Positions 32,064 through 42,405 of a stretch of DNA of 64,000 bases are shown here, one piece after another; the stretch's first letter is position 1; each line of letters begins with the position of its first letter. The stretch is from Hydractinia symbiolongicarpus (lineage: Eukaryota > Cnidaria > Hydrozoa > Anthoathecata > Hydractiniidae), in NCBI RefSeq assembly GCF_029227915.1, contig NC_079885.1, positions 21,215,001-21,279,000 of the forward strand, read 5' to 3'. The translations under genes were made by a program, and so were the position numbers. The notes below the pieces were generated by a model. That model was not told where the DNA came from. It did no database searches and worked only from the letters and a program-made list of their open reading frames with translations.

Positions 32064-32900
32064 CAGGGGCGGATCTAGGATTTTTTTATGGTTAGGCAAA
32101 TTTTGTTTTTTTTTCAATTTTTTTTACGAGATACCAGAAGACCAGAAAGAGGTTTTCGAGGTGGTAACAAGTGCTTTTCGGCTACTAAGGCTATATAATA
32201 ATATAAAATACAAATAAAAGTTTTGATACATAATGCGATAACTACTCCCGTCTTTTTACTATCTTCCGACGTTTTGTATATGCCAGAATAATGTTTTTTA
32301 TAAATTTGAGGTTAATCTAATAACCAGGCAAACAATTTTTCTTCTTTCTTCTTTCTTCTTCACTTGTATATAAGCAGAAACAGAAGTAATACCAATGGAC
32401 GAATGAATCTAGCATTGAAATCAAAATAAATGATCAATTGTCAAACAACAAACCATGAAGTGAATGGAGCGCCACTCAACAGATACAATTATTTGCATCA
32501 AGACCAGTCAAAATGATAGGGTAAAAGGCTAAAGGTAAAAACAATCATAATAAAAAACACACAAAATTTAGGAAAAACAGAACTTAAGTAATTACGTAAA
32601 TTGATTGTGAAATTTGGACCTTACTCTGGAGGTGCTTTGTTACAGTCAATTGCTTCCAGGAGAGGCCACAAAGGCAACTCGAGAATTAAAGTTACAGAAA
32701 ACATTTTTGTCAAAAATAGGTAAGGTAAGTACATAAAAATGTAAGTATAATTTAGGCAATGATAAGGCATATACTAATATAAGTATAATTTAGGCAAAAG
32801 AATAGGTATGGTAAAATAAGAGGTACATATGTATATATAATAAAAGAAGTGTTCTACAATAACTTGAAGTAAGGTTTTATGAAGAAGGTAATAATGTAAT

Positions 32901-35900
32901 TCACTTAAAGTTTAATCGTCTATTTTTCAATGAAAATTTCTCAATAACATCAGAAATATTAGGAATGATGTTTTGATGTACATGCATTAAGGCTAAGCCA
33001 TTTAGTCTATCTGAGTCCATGGTTGTGCGAGTAAATGTTTTTAACCTCTTCATGGCTGAAAATGTCCTTTCACACTCGCAAGAAGTCACAGGTAAAGTGG
33101 CTAAAATTCTCAAGGCCACTTTTACATTTTCAAACCCAGTAAAATTGACAGATTTCAATGTGGAGGAAATGTTGTTAGGTATAGGCCCTTCATATGATTT
33201 CCAGTAAATTTCCCAAAGTTCCAATTCATGTTCGATAGATTGAACATTGGGCAAGTCTTCTAGATAGAATTGAAAGAAAGCATTGAACCTTTTTTTCCAA
33301 TCTACATTTTCTTTGATAAGACTCAGCATTTTTTCTGGGAGAATAGCTAGCCCACTATAGCAAGACAATGCTTTTTCTTCAAACCTGCCAGTAAGTTCGG
33401 AATGTAAATGATCCAACATAGGTATTGTAATATTCCTTTTATAATGATCAGAAGGATTTTCTGATGGTGTGTTGGATCTAAAAAGTGTTATACCCGAGGT
33501 TCGAGGACTTGCCTCAGTAACATGTAGTTCCTTAGCAAGATCAGAAGCTTCTTTGTACCACTTTTCATGGTAGTAGTCAATGTTGTTTCTAACCATGGTA
33601 GTACGAGACTTGAGAGCATCTATCATGTGTATACCATCCATGATATCATTTGCTCTGCTTTGTAAAAGCTCAGTTACTTGTAAAGTCATCAAAAAAATAT
33701 TTTTAGTGATCATAAATGTAGCCATGAAATCAAATGAGGTTAGGACTTTTAAAAAAGGAAGAGCTTTAGAGGATGTGTCAGCATTACAAACATGATTTAA
33801 ATTTAAATTCATTTCATCTAATGTGTTTACAATAGCTACATAAAGGTCATTAAATACCTCCATACCTTTAATTCTCTCAACCCACCTTGTTGCACAAACA
33901 TTAAATAATTTATATTTTGTAGCTGATGGACAGTGTTCCTTGATATTACGTTCTAAAATCAACCGCCTAGTTTCAGAGTAATTAAAAAAAAATGAAATGT
34001 CTCTAATCTGTCCCATAACATTCTCAACTGCTTGAATGCCACAGGTTTTACAGATTGCTAAATTTAATCGATGGCTATGGCAATGCGTATACAAGGCTTT
34101 TCGGTTTATGCGTAGGATTCTTGCTGCCAAACCATTTCTAAAACCTGCCACTGAACCTGCACCATCGTAACCTTGACCTCTACAATCCATTATATTTAGC
34201 TGAAGATCTTCTGCGAGACATTTTAGGACAATTTTACATAAACCATCACCTGACAAACCTTCCCCACAATGAACCAGTCTTAAAAATTCTTCCCTAACAT
34301 CACAATTTTGGTCAACAAACCTTATACAAAGAGAAAATTGCTCTTTGCATGAACTGTCCATGCATTCATCACCAAGAATAGAAAAAAATTTACTGCCTTT
34401 TATTTCAAGAACAATTTTTTCAGTGATGACTTCACCAATACAATTAATCAACTCATTCTGAGCTGTTTTTGAAATGTAGGTAGCATTTTTTGCACTGTTG
34501 TCAAGAGTTTCTTTGAAAACAGGGTTTGCACGAGCTCTATAATTTAAAATTTCTATGAAATTACCTACTCCCCCAGATGAGTAACTGCCTACTTCAGGAT
34601 GATAACTGCTATCATCTCTATGACCTCTTAAAGGGATATTTAGTCTTCCACACAACAAAATTGTATCGATGATTGGCTCAAGTTTGGCTTTATTTTCAGA
34701 AATCTGTTTACTTATTTGCTGATCAACAAGTTCAGAAATTGGTTTGCTTTTACCAGAATGCTGGCTCAAATATGTTGTAAGCAGTGAAAATGTTGCCCGG
34801 TGAAGACTTTTTACAGAGCTAGATGTTTTTTCATGGTTTTTGAACAACGTTGTAGCACAACGTTTTGCATTAACAGGCTGTGTTACCAGATTTCTTATGT
34901 TTTTTAACAAATTAGGAAACTTATTTCCAAAAAGAACACATGGCAAACAGTAACCACCATCATAAGCAGGTGAATAACAAAGCCAGGTGTATTGTTTTAA
35001 CCAATCAAATTTAAAGGAACGACCATCTTTAACAGGAAATTTATAGTTATTATCAGGGATGAAAACTTCATTTATTAATTTAATTATTTCTGAATATTCC
35101 ATGTTTTGAACTTTATTCATATACGAAGCTATATCGTTGGCTAAGGTTATTTCGGTTGACACAGAAATAATAGAACTTATTGCACCTCCAGAGGATTGCT
35201 TAGTTACAGGACTAATACTAGTCACTGATTTAACAGTAGAACTTGATGACATTGGAATATTTTTTGTTTTGGTTGACATATTGACAGCAGGAAATGTTAC
35301 TGTAGGTCTGTCAGAAGCAATACCTAGGTCATTCATGCCATGTCTATTTACCCAGAAAGGCAATTTTGACTGCTTATTTTTTTTAATCACAGGTTTTGGC
35401 AATGGTTGCTTGATTTTTCTTTTTGGATGTACACCACATAATAGAGGCACAAAATGATTATGTTTAAATTCAATTTGTGTCGGTAAAGTACCACAATAAC
35501 AAAGTAAAATGTGAAGACTTGTAGAAGAAACTGCAGAATCTCTAGGTTCAATATTTTGACTGTAAAGAAGTTTCAATTTTGCGTGACCACAGTCTGGATA
35601 TAGTGTAATGATGTTCCTCGAAATTGCTGAGGACAGTGCAAGAACACAAACAAAACTACACCACTCAAAGTTTTTTATATTATGCATTGCCTCTACTTTA
35701 ATTAAAGCATCAGCAGTTTTACCTGAATCTAAAGCAGCATGTGAAACTAAGAGACCACCTAAAATGTTTCTGAAATTGTTAAAATAAACTCCTTTGCCTT
35801 TCTCATATGCCGAAATTATAGTGGGATGCTTTATATAAAAGCCACTATTTAAATACAGTTCTAACGATGTCAAAGTTCTTAGTTTTCGAACAAGAGAGTT

Positions 35901-36537
35901 ATCTCCACACAAAAACAAAGATACAGAGCTGTATAAACAGTTACCTGAGGCTTGTGACCTAAAGAAAGTAAAAGTTAAAAATTAAACAAAATTCCCAACT
36001 ATCACACAAGCAGCTGCTGGCTAGCTATACTCCATACTAAACTTAACAAACTCATCAAAACATAAAACAAGATTACACTTGTCTCAGTTATCTTGTTTTT
36101 AAAAAAACAAACTATTCATATGATCGAGGTTATTAATTGAAGCTTTTGTTTTGATAAGAAAGATTTAATAACACGTTTTGTAAGAACATCTGTGGAGGTG
36201 GGGGTTAATTATTTCATAACAATCAGTGCTGGTGCTTAATAACTTTTAATGTTTTTCACAAAGAGGTACCTAATACTCAAGACAGAAAAAGCTACAAAAA
36301 TTATCTAGCTACTTACTTCAAAGCAATAAATTTGTCTTTAGCAAAGGTTGGAATAAAGGTTTCAGCAACTAGATCGCGAAAATACTTCTTTCCAACATTA
36401 TTAATCCTCTCATTATCCGAAAAGGTAGCTGAATCCAGAATTTCTTTTTTCAATTTTGCATACAACTCATTCAATTTATTCAAATCATTTGACTTGAAAG
36501 CTTCTTCAACAGTGTACTCCTGATCAAGGGAATCCAT
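32901..36537 (-). CDS. hAT transposase with N-terminal OTU-like protease domain, 1092 aa
   Basis: Two exons: 36537-36317 (MDSLDQEYTVEEAFKSND ... KDKFIAL) and 35958-32901, joined across an AA/GTAAGT donor and a TTTCTTTAG acceptor with no frame break. Residues about 70-250 look like an OTU/vertnin-type cysteine protease: SGNCLYSSVS with Cys81, LRTLTSLELYLNSGFY, and the His box HNHFVPLL (His242). The usual Asp before GNC is Ser. A TTF-type zinc finger follows (FDWLKQYTWLCYSPAYDGGY, CLPCVLFG), then the hAT catalytic domain (ILGDECMDSSCKEQFSL, DCRGQGYDGAGSVAG), and the C-terminal dimerisation motif SCECERTFSAMKRLK. It is the only gene of its element. Confidence 0.85.
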
Positions 36538-36589
36538 GTTGAAAAAGAAGGACACACCCTTGGCCGCACAGAGATTTATGTAAAACTTA

Positions 36590-36810
36590 CCCGCGGTCGT
36601 TTTAGGCGTTTTTCTTCTCGGTTTTAGAATTCTATTCATTTGAAGTTGAAGACCCACGGACGTTTTAGGCGTTTTTTCTTCCGAAATAAGAATTCCATTC
36701 ATTTGAAGTTGAAAACCCACGGACGTTTTAGGCGTTTTTTCTTCCACCCGTGATTTTCATTCATTTAAAACTTGGAAACCCACGGACGTTTTAGGCGAAT
36801 CGGTATCTTG
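36590..36810. repeat. Tandem 66-bp repeats near the hAT gene start
   Basis: CCCACGGACGTTTTAGGCG recurs every 60-70 bp, about 3.5 times, separated by TTCATTTGAAGTTGAA-like text. Located between the right end and the start codon (36537), so a likely transposase-binding or promoter array. Confidence 0.65.
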
Positions 36811-37030
36811 CCTAAAATCGCCCCGGGTTTACTTCTTATTGAATTTTTAAAAAAAAACAGTTCCTAACAACGCGCATCCAGGTTGGCGAAGCAAAGTTAG
36901 CACTACAAGACAAATTTACAAAAATATTTATTACTTTCACAAGTTATGCTATATGGCATATTTTCCTTTTTTTTGCCCAAGCTTAGGCTTAGGCAATTGC
37001 CTAGGCTGCCTAACCCTAGATCCGCCCCTG

Positions 37031-37130
37031 CCACTTATTACCCCAGTTAAAAAAAAAAATAACAAGGGGGGTTTGATCACACATGATCTTGTCTTTGGAG
37101 AGTAACGACTCCAATTATTACCTGAGTTAA
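37031..37130 (-). repeat. M3 hairpin modules, minus
   Basis: Continuation of the M3 copy cut by hAT, then another copy (AAGGGGGGTTTGATCACAC, GGAGAGTAACGACTCC). The second shows a base change in the loop. Confidence 0.6.
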
Positions 37131-37184
37131 GAACAAAGAATAGCACAGTTGAATAGAAAGCAATTTAAGTTTACTTTAGGAAGA

Positions 37185-37595
37185 TAGTGATGTCTAGTTT
37201 CTGCTGATGACCGTCCGCGGACCTCTTCGAGGTGACCCAGCTGGACATCCAGGGTACTTAGGTTCAGAAATATGGGTAGAAACCTACCTGCCCTTGGTTA
37301 AAGTTCTGTTCATCTTTTCAAATGTGTTGTGTCCTTTTTATTTTTTTATATTTTTGATTAATTCCTTGTAAAAAGGGAGAATTGTGCTTTTTGAGGCATT
37401 TTCTCTAGCTTATTTCCAAAGGCCTAACAGGTTGAGTTCATCATTGTGGTGGCTAGCCACCTCTTTGTAAATTAGGGAGAATTGTGCCTTTAGAGGCATT
37501 TTCTCTGGAGGAGTACAACCTCTAGTTTATTTCCAAAGACCTAACAGGTTGAGTTCATCATTGGGGTGGCTTGCCACCTCTTTGTAAGTTATTTC
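37185..37595 (-). repeat. Hairpin modules M2 and two M1, beta type, minus
   Basis: M2 at 37185-37320 has outer GATGTCTAG and inner ACCTCTTCGAGGT, CAGCTGGACATCCAG. Two M1 copies follow at 37370-37460 and 37475-37590, the first with loop CTAG and the second with CAAG between GGTGG and CCACC, the first lacking half of H2. Closest to 18083-18400. Confidence 0.7.
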
Positions 37596-37959
37596 CTCTT
37601 AACATAAATAACGTACTGTTCACATAAGGTGATGTAATTTGGCTTTTAATGGAGTAATTGCACCTTAATTTCCTCAACCTTTTTTATTTCCACTAAGCTC
37701 ATAGGATTTTTTTTGTTAATTAAGAGGATGGGCTCTTAATTAACAAAAAAATAAAAACAAACTGATGATCTGAAAGTGTACTTACTAGCTGTTTAAACTT
37801 TTACAATTTTACACTTTTAATATATATAAATAAACCTGAGATAACTAATACTTCTACTATTGTTATTAATTTGATTGATAGAAAGATTGTTTTATTGTTA
37901 AAAAAGAAGGATAGCCTGACATTCATTTGTTTCATTTGCATATCTCACTTGTTACCCCA
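37596..37959. other. No gene; small inverted repeat
   Basis: GTTAATTAAGAGGATGGGC and GGGCTCTTAATTAAC at about 37715-37746 form a small palindrome. Otherwise AT-rich spacer. Confidence 0.35.
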
Positions 37960-38320
37960 GTTCAGTAGGGAGACATAGTTTGGTCGCTTTGTCTACAGGA
38001 TTGACGATCCTGCTGCGCTGAGTCATGGTTTAAGTTGCCTTATGGGGTTATAATCTCTATGATTTAACCCTAAAACTTAACAGGTTGAGTATCTCATTGT
38101 GCCTTGCTGCACTGTTCAAAATTTCCCTACTCTGTCTGTCCTTTTTATCTACAATTTGGGGACACTACCCCTGTTAGGATAGGCTAGTACTCTCCTGTGG
38201 CTGGCCCACCATAACAACTATCTGTGTAAGGCTGATTATTATGTACCCGTTACACATGTGGAAAGCTACGTCCAGCTTCACAAGTCCTGGCGCACAGATA
38301 GTTGATTACCTCAATTTACA
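37960..38320 (-). repeat. Hairpin modules M3, M1 (gamma) and M2, minus
   Basis: CAGGATTGACGATCCTG (M3), ACTTAACAGGTTGAGTATC with GTGC-AGCAAG-GCAC (gamma M1), and M2 with AACTATCTGTG/CACAGATAGTT at 38205-38310. These match 14040-14230 and 16220-16500 in reverse order. Confidence 0.65.
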
Positions 38321-38504
38321 TTTTTTAAGAATCATTTCAAATATTATCCGTTTTAGGATACCTTAGTTTCGATAAGTTTTATTTATTTATTTTTTATTTT
38401 ATATGTACCTATTTGATTCGGTTTGAATTGCTCTTTTGTTGCTGTGTCTATCCCTTTTATAAACGTTTGTATTGTGCTCCTAATGTTGTCCTGCCAACCA
38501 TAGT

Positions 38505-38650
38505 TAATGGTTTATTTAATAAAAATTCTTGTAATAAAGCAGATTTTGCTTAGACACACAACCTTTAGAGGTTTGGACCTCTACATTTTTCTACCGTTTG
38601 TCATTTGACAAGTATTATCATTACAGCCAACTTTTTTGTCACCTCATCAT
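38505..38650 (-). repeat. Hairpin module M1, delta type, minus
   Basis: Partner of 10627-10765: TAGAGGTTTGGACCTCTAC (H2), then CATTTGACAAGTATTATC and CAGCCAACTTTTTTGT (H1 region, weak pairing). Confidence 0.55.
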
Positions 38651-39004
38651 CCATCATATATAAATACTGCAACTGGGAGAGTTTTTTGTTACACCACAAT
38701 AACCACAGGTAAAATGGAAATGGTTTTACCGATAACTGAGACATGTTTCTTTTAAGTTATGTTGCAAGTCAAACTATACTAACTCATATACCACCAATTC
38801 TGAAAGTAATCCTAATTGTTAGCATATCCTGTCATGCATGGTGCACTGCTATTTGGCCTTCGACCTATTGTACGGGTAAACAAACCTTTTTCAAGAGCAA
38901 CAAAAATGGTAAACCATACGTAAAAAATCATTCTATATTTATATCTAACATAACTATTAGTTTCTTTTTATGTTGTATAGCACTCTGTAACTATTAGTAG
39001 GTGT
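38651..39004. other. Unassigned; one hydrophobic frame
   Basis: A plus frame at 38743-38997 (84 codons, MFLLSYVASQTILTHIPPIL) is hydrophobic and Ile/Ser-rich and has no recognised relative. Probably not a gene. Confidence 0.2.
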
Positions 39005-39190
39005 TTGTGATGTAATGTATATAGAGGGTCTTTAGTTCAATGACCTTGATTCTGCTGACTATCCTTGTAAAAAGGGAGATCTTGCACTGAATATAGATCT
39101 CTAGAGGATGTAACCTCTACAATTCAAAAACAAAGAGTCGGTAGACTTGTCCCATCATTACAGCTTTCTGTTTTGTTTTCTCACCGTCAT
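39005..39190 (-). repeat. Hairpin module M1, alpha-prime type, minus
   Basis: Reverse complement of 4771-4945, including GAACTAAAGACCCTCTATA and ACAG-AAAG-CTGT. The pair marks the outer matching ends of the inverted arrangement. Confidence 0.7.
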
Positions 39191-39239
39191 AAAAGGGCAA
39201 ATATGAATGTGTCTAAAGTCAGTTATTGCTAAATTCATT

Positions 39240-39515
39240 TTTGCTGAAAACTGTTCGCAAACCTCTTTTGAGGTGACTAAGCTAGACATTTTGGGTACCT
39301 TGGTTCAGGAATATGAGTCGAAACCCTTGTACCCTTATAGAAGTCCTGTCCTGCTCTCCCTGTTTGTTCATTTTTTGTGCCAATTATCTCATTGGAGAAA
39401 GAAAGAATTGTGTTTTTTTTATATGAGCATATTCTTTAGAGGAGCAAAACCTCTAGGCTTTAAATTTAAAGAATTAACTGCTCGAGTTTATCATTGGCGT
39501 GCTGTTTGTAACTTT
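39240..39515 (-). repeat. Hairpin modules M2-M1, zeta type, minus
   Basis: CCTCTTTTGAGGTGACTAAG, ATATGAGTCGAAACCC, TTTAGAGGAGCAAAACCTC. The last minus copy; no module is seen to the right. Confidence 0.65.
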
Positions 39516-39589
39516 CATTCTTTCTTTATATTGTAGAAGTTAGAAGAAAGGGTTTAGTCCCTACTGCACTTAAGGTAACTACATCAACT

Positions 39590-40183
39590 ACATCAAGTAA
39601 CAAATAACAGATACAAATTAAGTACATCATAACTTAACTGCTGCAACTGTTTGTTCATCAACGTTTGCACATTGGTGTCAATTGCAAAACCGTCGCTGAA
39701 TATAAAAAAAACTTTCAGGTGGTTATAAACATATTCCATGCAAAGGGGCGTACCCATGCCATTATATGTGCTGCCTCCATCAACCTTTTTTGAATTTGCG
39801 CTTTGACAAATAATTTCATCAAAGCCTCATGGATTTAAAATATTTTTGGCTGTTTTAGCATCGTCTGTTTTTGATTTTATTTTCCCTAGGCTTTTCCTTT
39901 TGTTCTTCGGAGCTATGTATTCTCTCTTTGCCCCATAGTTTTTACATAAAAAAACTAGGTATCGCATATTTGTCATGGAATGAACAAATTGACAGCTACT
40001 GCCAATCCAGTCAATTTTGCTATTATGCTATCACCCACCTTAAGCAAATAACTGTCATGCATTGGCCCCACAAGAGCAACGTGATTTCCAACCAACTTCT
40101 CCACATTGTCATCCATGGAGCTACCCATGCTATAGTCCTCTCTCTTCGATATATCTTCAAACCACTGACGCTCAAAGGTGCCT
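39590..40183 (-). pseudogene. Decayed gene of unknown type, two exon-like pieces
   Basis: The minus strand has a clean acceptor (TTGTTTTTAG, about 40185-40194) followed by LGTFERQWFEDISKRED, MDDNVEKLVGNHVALVG and LLKVGDSIIAKLTGLA, ending at a stop near 39979. Further down, VDGGSTYNGMGTPLCMEYVY and FFIFSDGFAIDTN resemble the end of a von Willebrand A-like fold (GGGT..G and DG). The intervening frame is broken. I cannot name the gene. Confidence 0.3.
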
Positions 40184-40439
40184 AACTAAAAACAATAAGC
40201 AATATAATATGGCCGTCCTTCTTCTCGAAACTTGAAAGTAAATGTTATTCGAAAGAAATAAAATCAATTTACTAAATTACCTAAAAAAAATATTTTTTCT
40301 TCGCCGGCGGTTTTCTTATTTTAAGTAAATGAATTCTGCAAGATGCAACGAAAAAAAACCTTTTGTATGGTCACCATCCGGGTTAACATTTTTTTGCACA
40401 AACAAGGATATAAATAATTAATCAGGGGGGGGGAGCGCT

Positions 40440-40496
40440 TATTCGAGGGGTCGCGTTTTGCATTAGAAAAATCTGTCGGATGGACAATCGATAGTT
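40440..40496. repeat. Isolated copy of the CTGTCGGAYGGAC motif
   Basis: AATCTGTCGGATGGACAATC at 40467-40486 lies just outside the LINE tail. It matches AATCTGTCGGACGGACAATT at about 55497-55516. This suggests the LINE inserted into the left subterminal part of the P-like element. Confidence 0.5.
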
Positions 40497-40835
40497 TAGT
40501 TATTATTATTATTATTATTATTATTAAACATATATTTGGCATCCATAATTTACAAATGGTTCTTCTGCCTACAAAAAAATAAAAACTATAAAAATCTATA
40601 AAATCTATAAGATCAGTAAAAAAATATATTGAATCTAAGTGCATAATGAAATAAATGGGCTCACAGAGTACGAAATGGTGCCGGTAGAGTAAGTAGACAC
40701 ATTGAACAAGAAAAAAAAAAAAAAAAGAAGAGACTAATTAAAAATAAATAAATTGATGGCACCGATGTAAGGACACACAAAAAAAGGTAGAACTATAATA
40801 GGTAGCCTACATGCATAGAGTTATTCACATTATTT

Positions 40836-42405
40836 GGATAAAAGTTTGCACAAAGCACTATCGTGTAAAAATAATTTGACTTTTTTGATAAATTCTTTAT
40901 GGTTGACAACGGAACGAATATTGCCAGGAAGATCATTAAAAAACGCTGATGAGCAATCCATAAACGTTTTTCGGAATGTCGCTTTGTAGTTTATTTTTGT
41001 TTTCTGTATCAGATCGCAGGCCTCGACCATTTTTGTACCATTTCAGTGTAAGGTATTCAGGTGAGCATTCGTCATACAACACCTTGTGTGCCAGTTTTAG
41101 TATCGATAAATTTACACGCTCTTGCACTGGCAGCCATTTCAGTATTACTAACACATCGTTAGTGGAAGCATATCTCTGAAGAACAAAGCTGGCAGCGACA
41201 TTTAGAACTCTTTGTAACCTTTTCATTTGATATTGTGGAATATTATTATAGACAAGATTTCCGTAGTCTATCTTTGATAATATCAGTGCTTCAGCGAGAT
41301 TCTTTCTCACGTGAAAAGGTGCCAAACGTTTCAATCGCTTTAATGTCGAAATCGTAGCGTATGATGATCTAATGATGTTATTCACATGTGTAGACCACGT
41401 CATATGTTCATCGAATGTTATGCCCAGTATTTTGAGAGAGGATACCCGCTCAATCTCAGCACCATTACTATGGAATTTGAATAAGTTACTGAAGTTTAAA
41501 TTGTTTATACAGCTTAACTGGCTTGTCGAGTACATAATTGATTTTGTCTTTATGGAATTAAACATCAGATTGTTTATTTTTGACCATGTTGTTATTTGGT
41601 TAATGTCACTTTGAAGCTTTGCTGTTGCGATATCCATTTCTTTTAGTTTGAAGTGTATGTAAAGATTTGTGTCATCTGCGTACTGGATAGAATTACACGA
41701 CGAATTCAACGATAGGTCAGAGACATAGATGTTGAACAAGATCGGACCAAGAATAGATCCCTGAGGAACACCGTATTTGATCAGCAAGGTGTCCGATTTT
41801 TTGTCATCAATTTGCACAAACTGCTGGCGATTTGACAAATAGTTAGAGATCAAATTGATGAATGCAGGAGACATTTGGAGTTTCTTCAACTTATTAATCA
41901 GAACGTCATATTTCACAGTATCAAATGCTTTGGAGTAATCTGCTGACACTGATAAAGTTACTTCACCTCTTTGCATAGCCTTCAAAATGTCGTCCTTTAA
42001 TTTTAAGAGTATCTTGATGCACGAGTGACCTTTGCGAAAACCAGATTGAGTTGAAGCGTAAATGTTATATCTATCAATGAAGTCACAAAGCTGTGATAAA
42101 ATGACTTTCTCATATACTTTCGACAGTACAGGAAGTATTGATATTGGACGAAAATCTTCTAGTTGTGAAGCACCTGGAACTTTAGGTACCGGACAGATAC
42201 GTGATTTCTTCCAGCATGTTGGAAATACGTTTGCATCGATGCAGTTATTCAAAATCTTTGTTAGGACTGGCGACAATTGGGCTGCGACTGGTTTTATGAA
42301 TTTCGCTGTTATATTATCACCACCAGTAGAGCAATCACTTCTCAATGAATTCAAATGTTTGAGAACATCCTCTTGGGTAGCGTGACGAAGGTCAAATAAA
42401 TCCAT
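40836..42405 (-). pseudogene. LINE reverse transcriptase domain, frameshifted
   Basis: From 42405 the frame reads KHLNSLRSDCSTGGDNIT, then RT motifs in order: DFRPISILPVLSKVYEK, QSGFRKGHSC, SADYSKAFDTV, KYGVPQGSILGP and the active site IQYADDTNLY. The thumb region (SLKILGITFDEHMTW, ALILSKIDYGNLVY) follows. A one-base shift near 41025 moves the true end into another frame (RKTFMDCSSAFFNDLPGNIR, stop at 40830). A further one-base shift near 42405 separates it from the endonuclease ORF: EAVPQW continues there while DLFDLRHATQEDVL is in this frame. In an intact element both would be one protein. Confidence 0.85.

Larger units (their letters stand above)
32064..37030 (-). mobile_element. Complete hAT transposon, 4967 bp
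   Basis: Ends CAGGGGCGGATCTAGG at 32064 and its inverse CCTAGATCCGCCCCTG at 37030, flanked by a 5-bp duplication CCACT (32059-32063, 37031-37035). Unoccupied copies of the target at 31950-31975 and 24757-24781 confirm the duplication. It carries one intact spliced gene. A 5-bp rather than 8-bp duplication would fit the hAT5 subgroup as I remember it. No disabling mutation was found, so it may be recently active. Confidence 0.85.

Noticed and set aside
32059-37038. 8-bp target duplication expected for hAT
   Set aside because: Only CCACT (5 bp) is shared at the two junctions, and unoccupied copies of the site confirm that no longer duplication exists.
37195-37260. CTGCTGATGA next to hairpins, as in a hammerhead ribozyme core
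   Set aside because: The second hammerhead strand (GAAA before stem III) is absent; the hairpins abut directly (CCGTCCGCGG then ACCTCTTCGAGGT), so the core cannot form.
40425-40440. GGGGGG-rich word as left end of the P-like element
   Set aside because: No inverse counterpart found beyond 55625, so the boundary cannot be supported.
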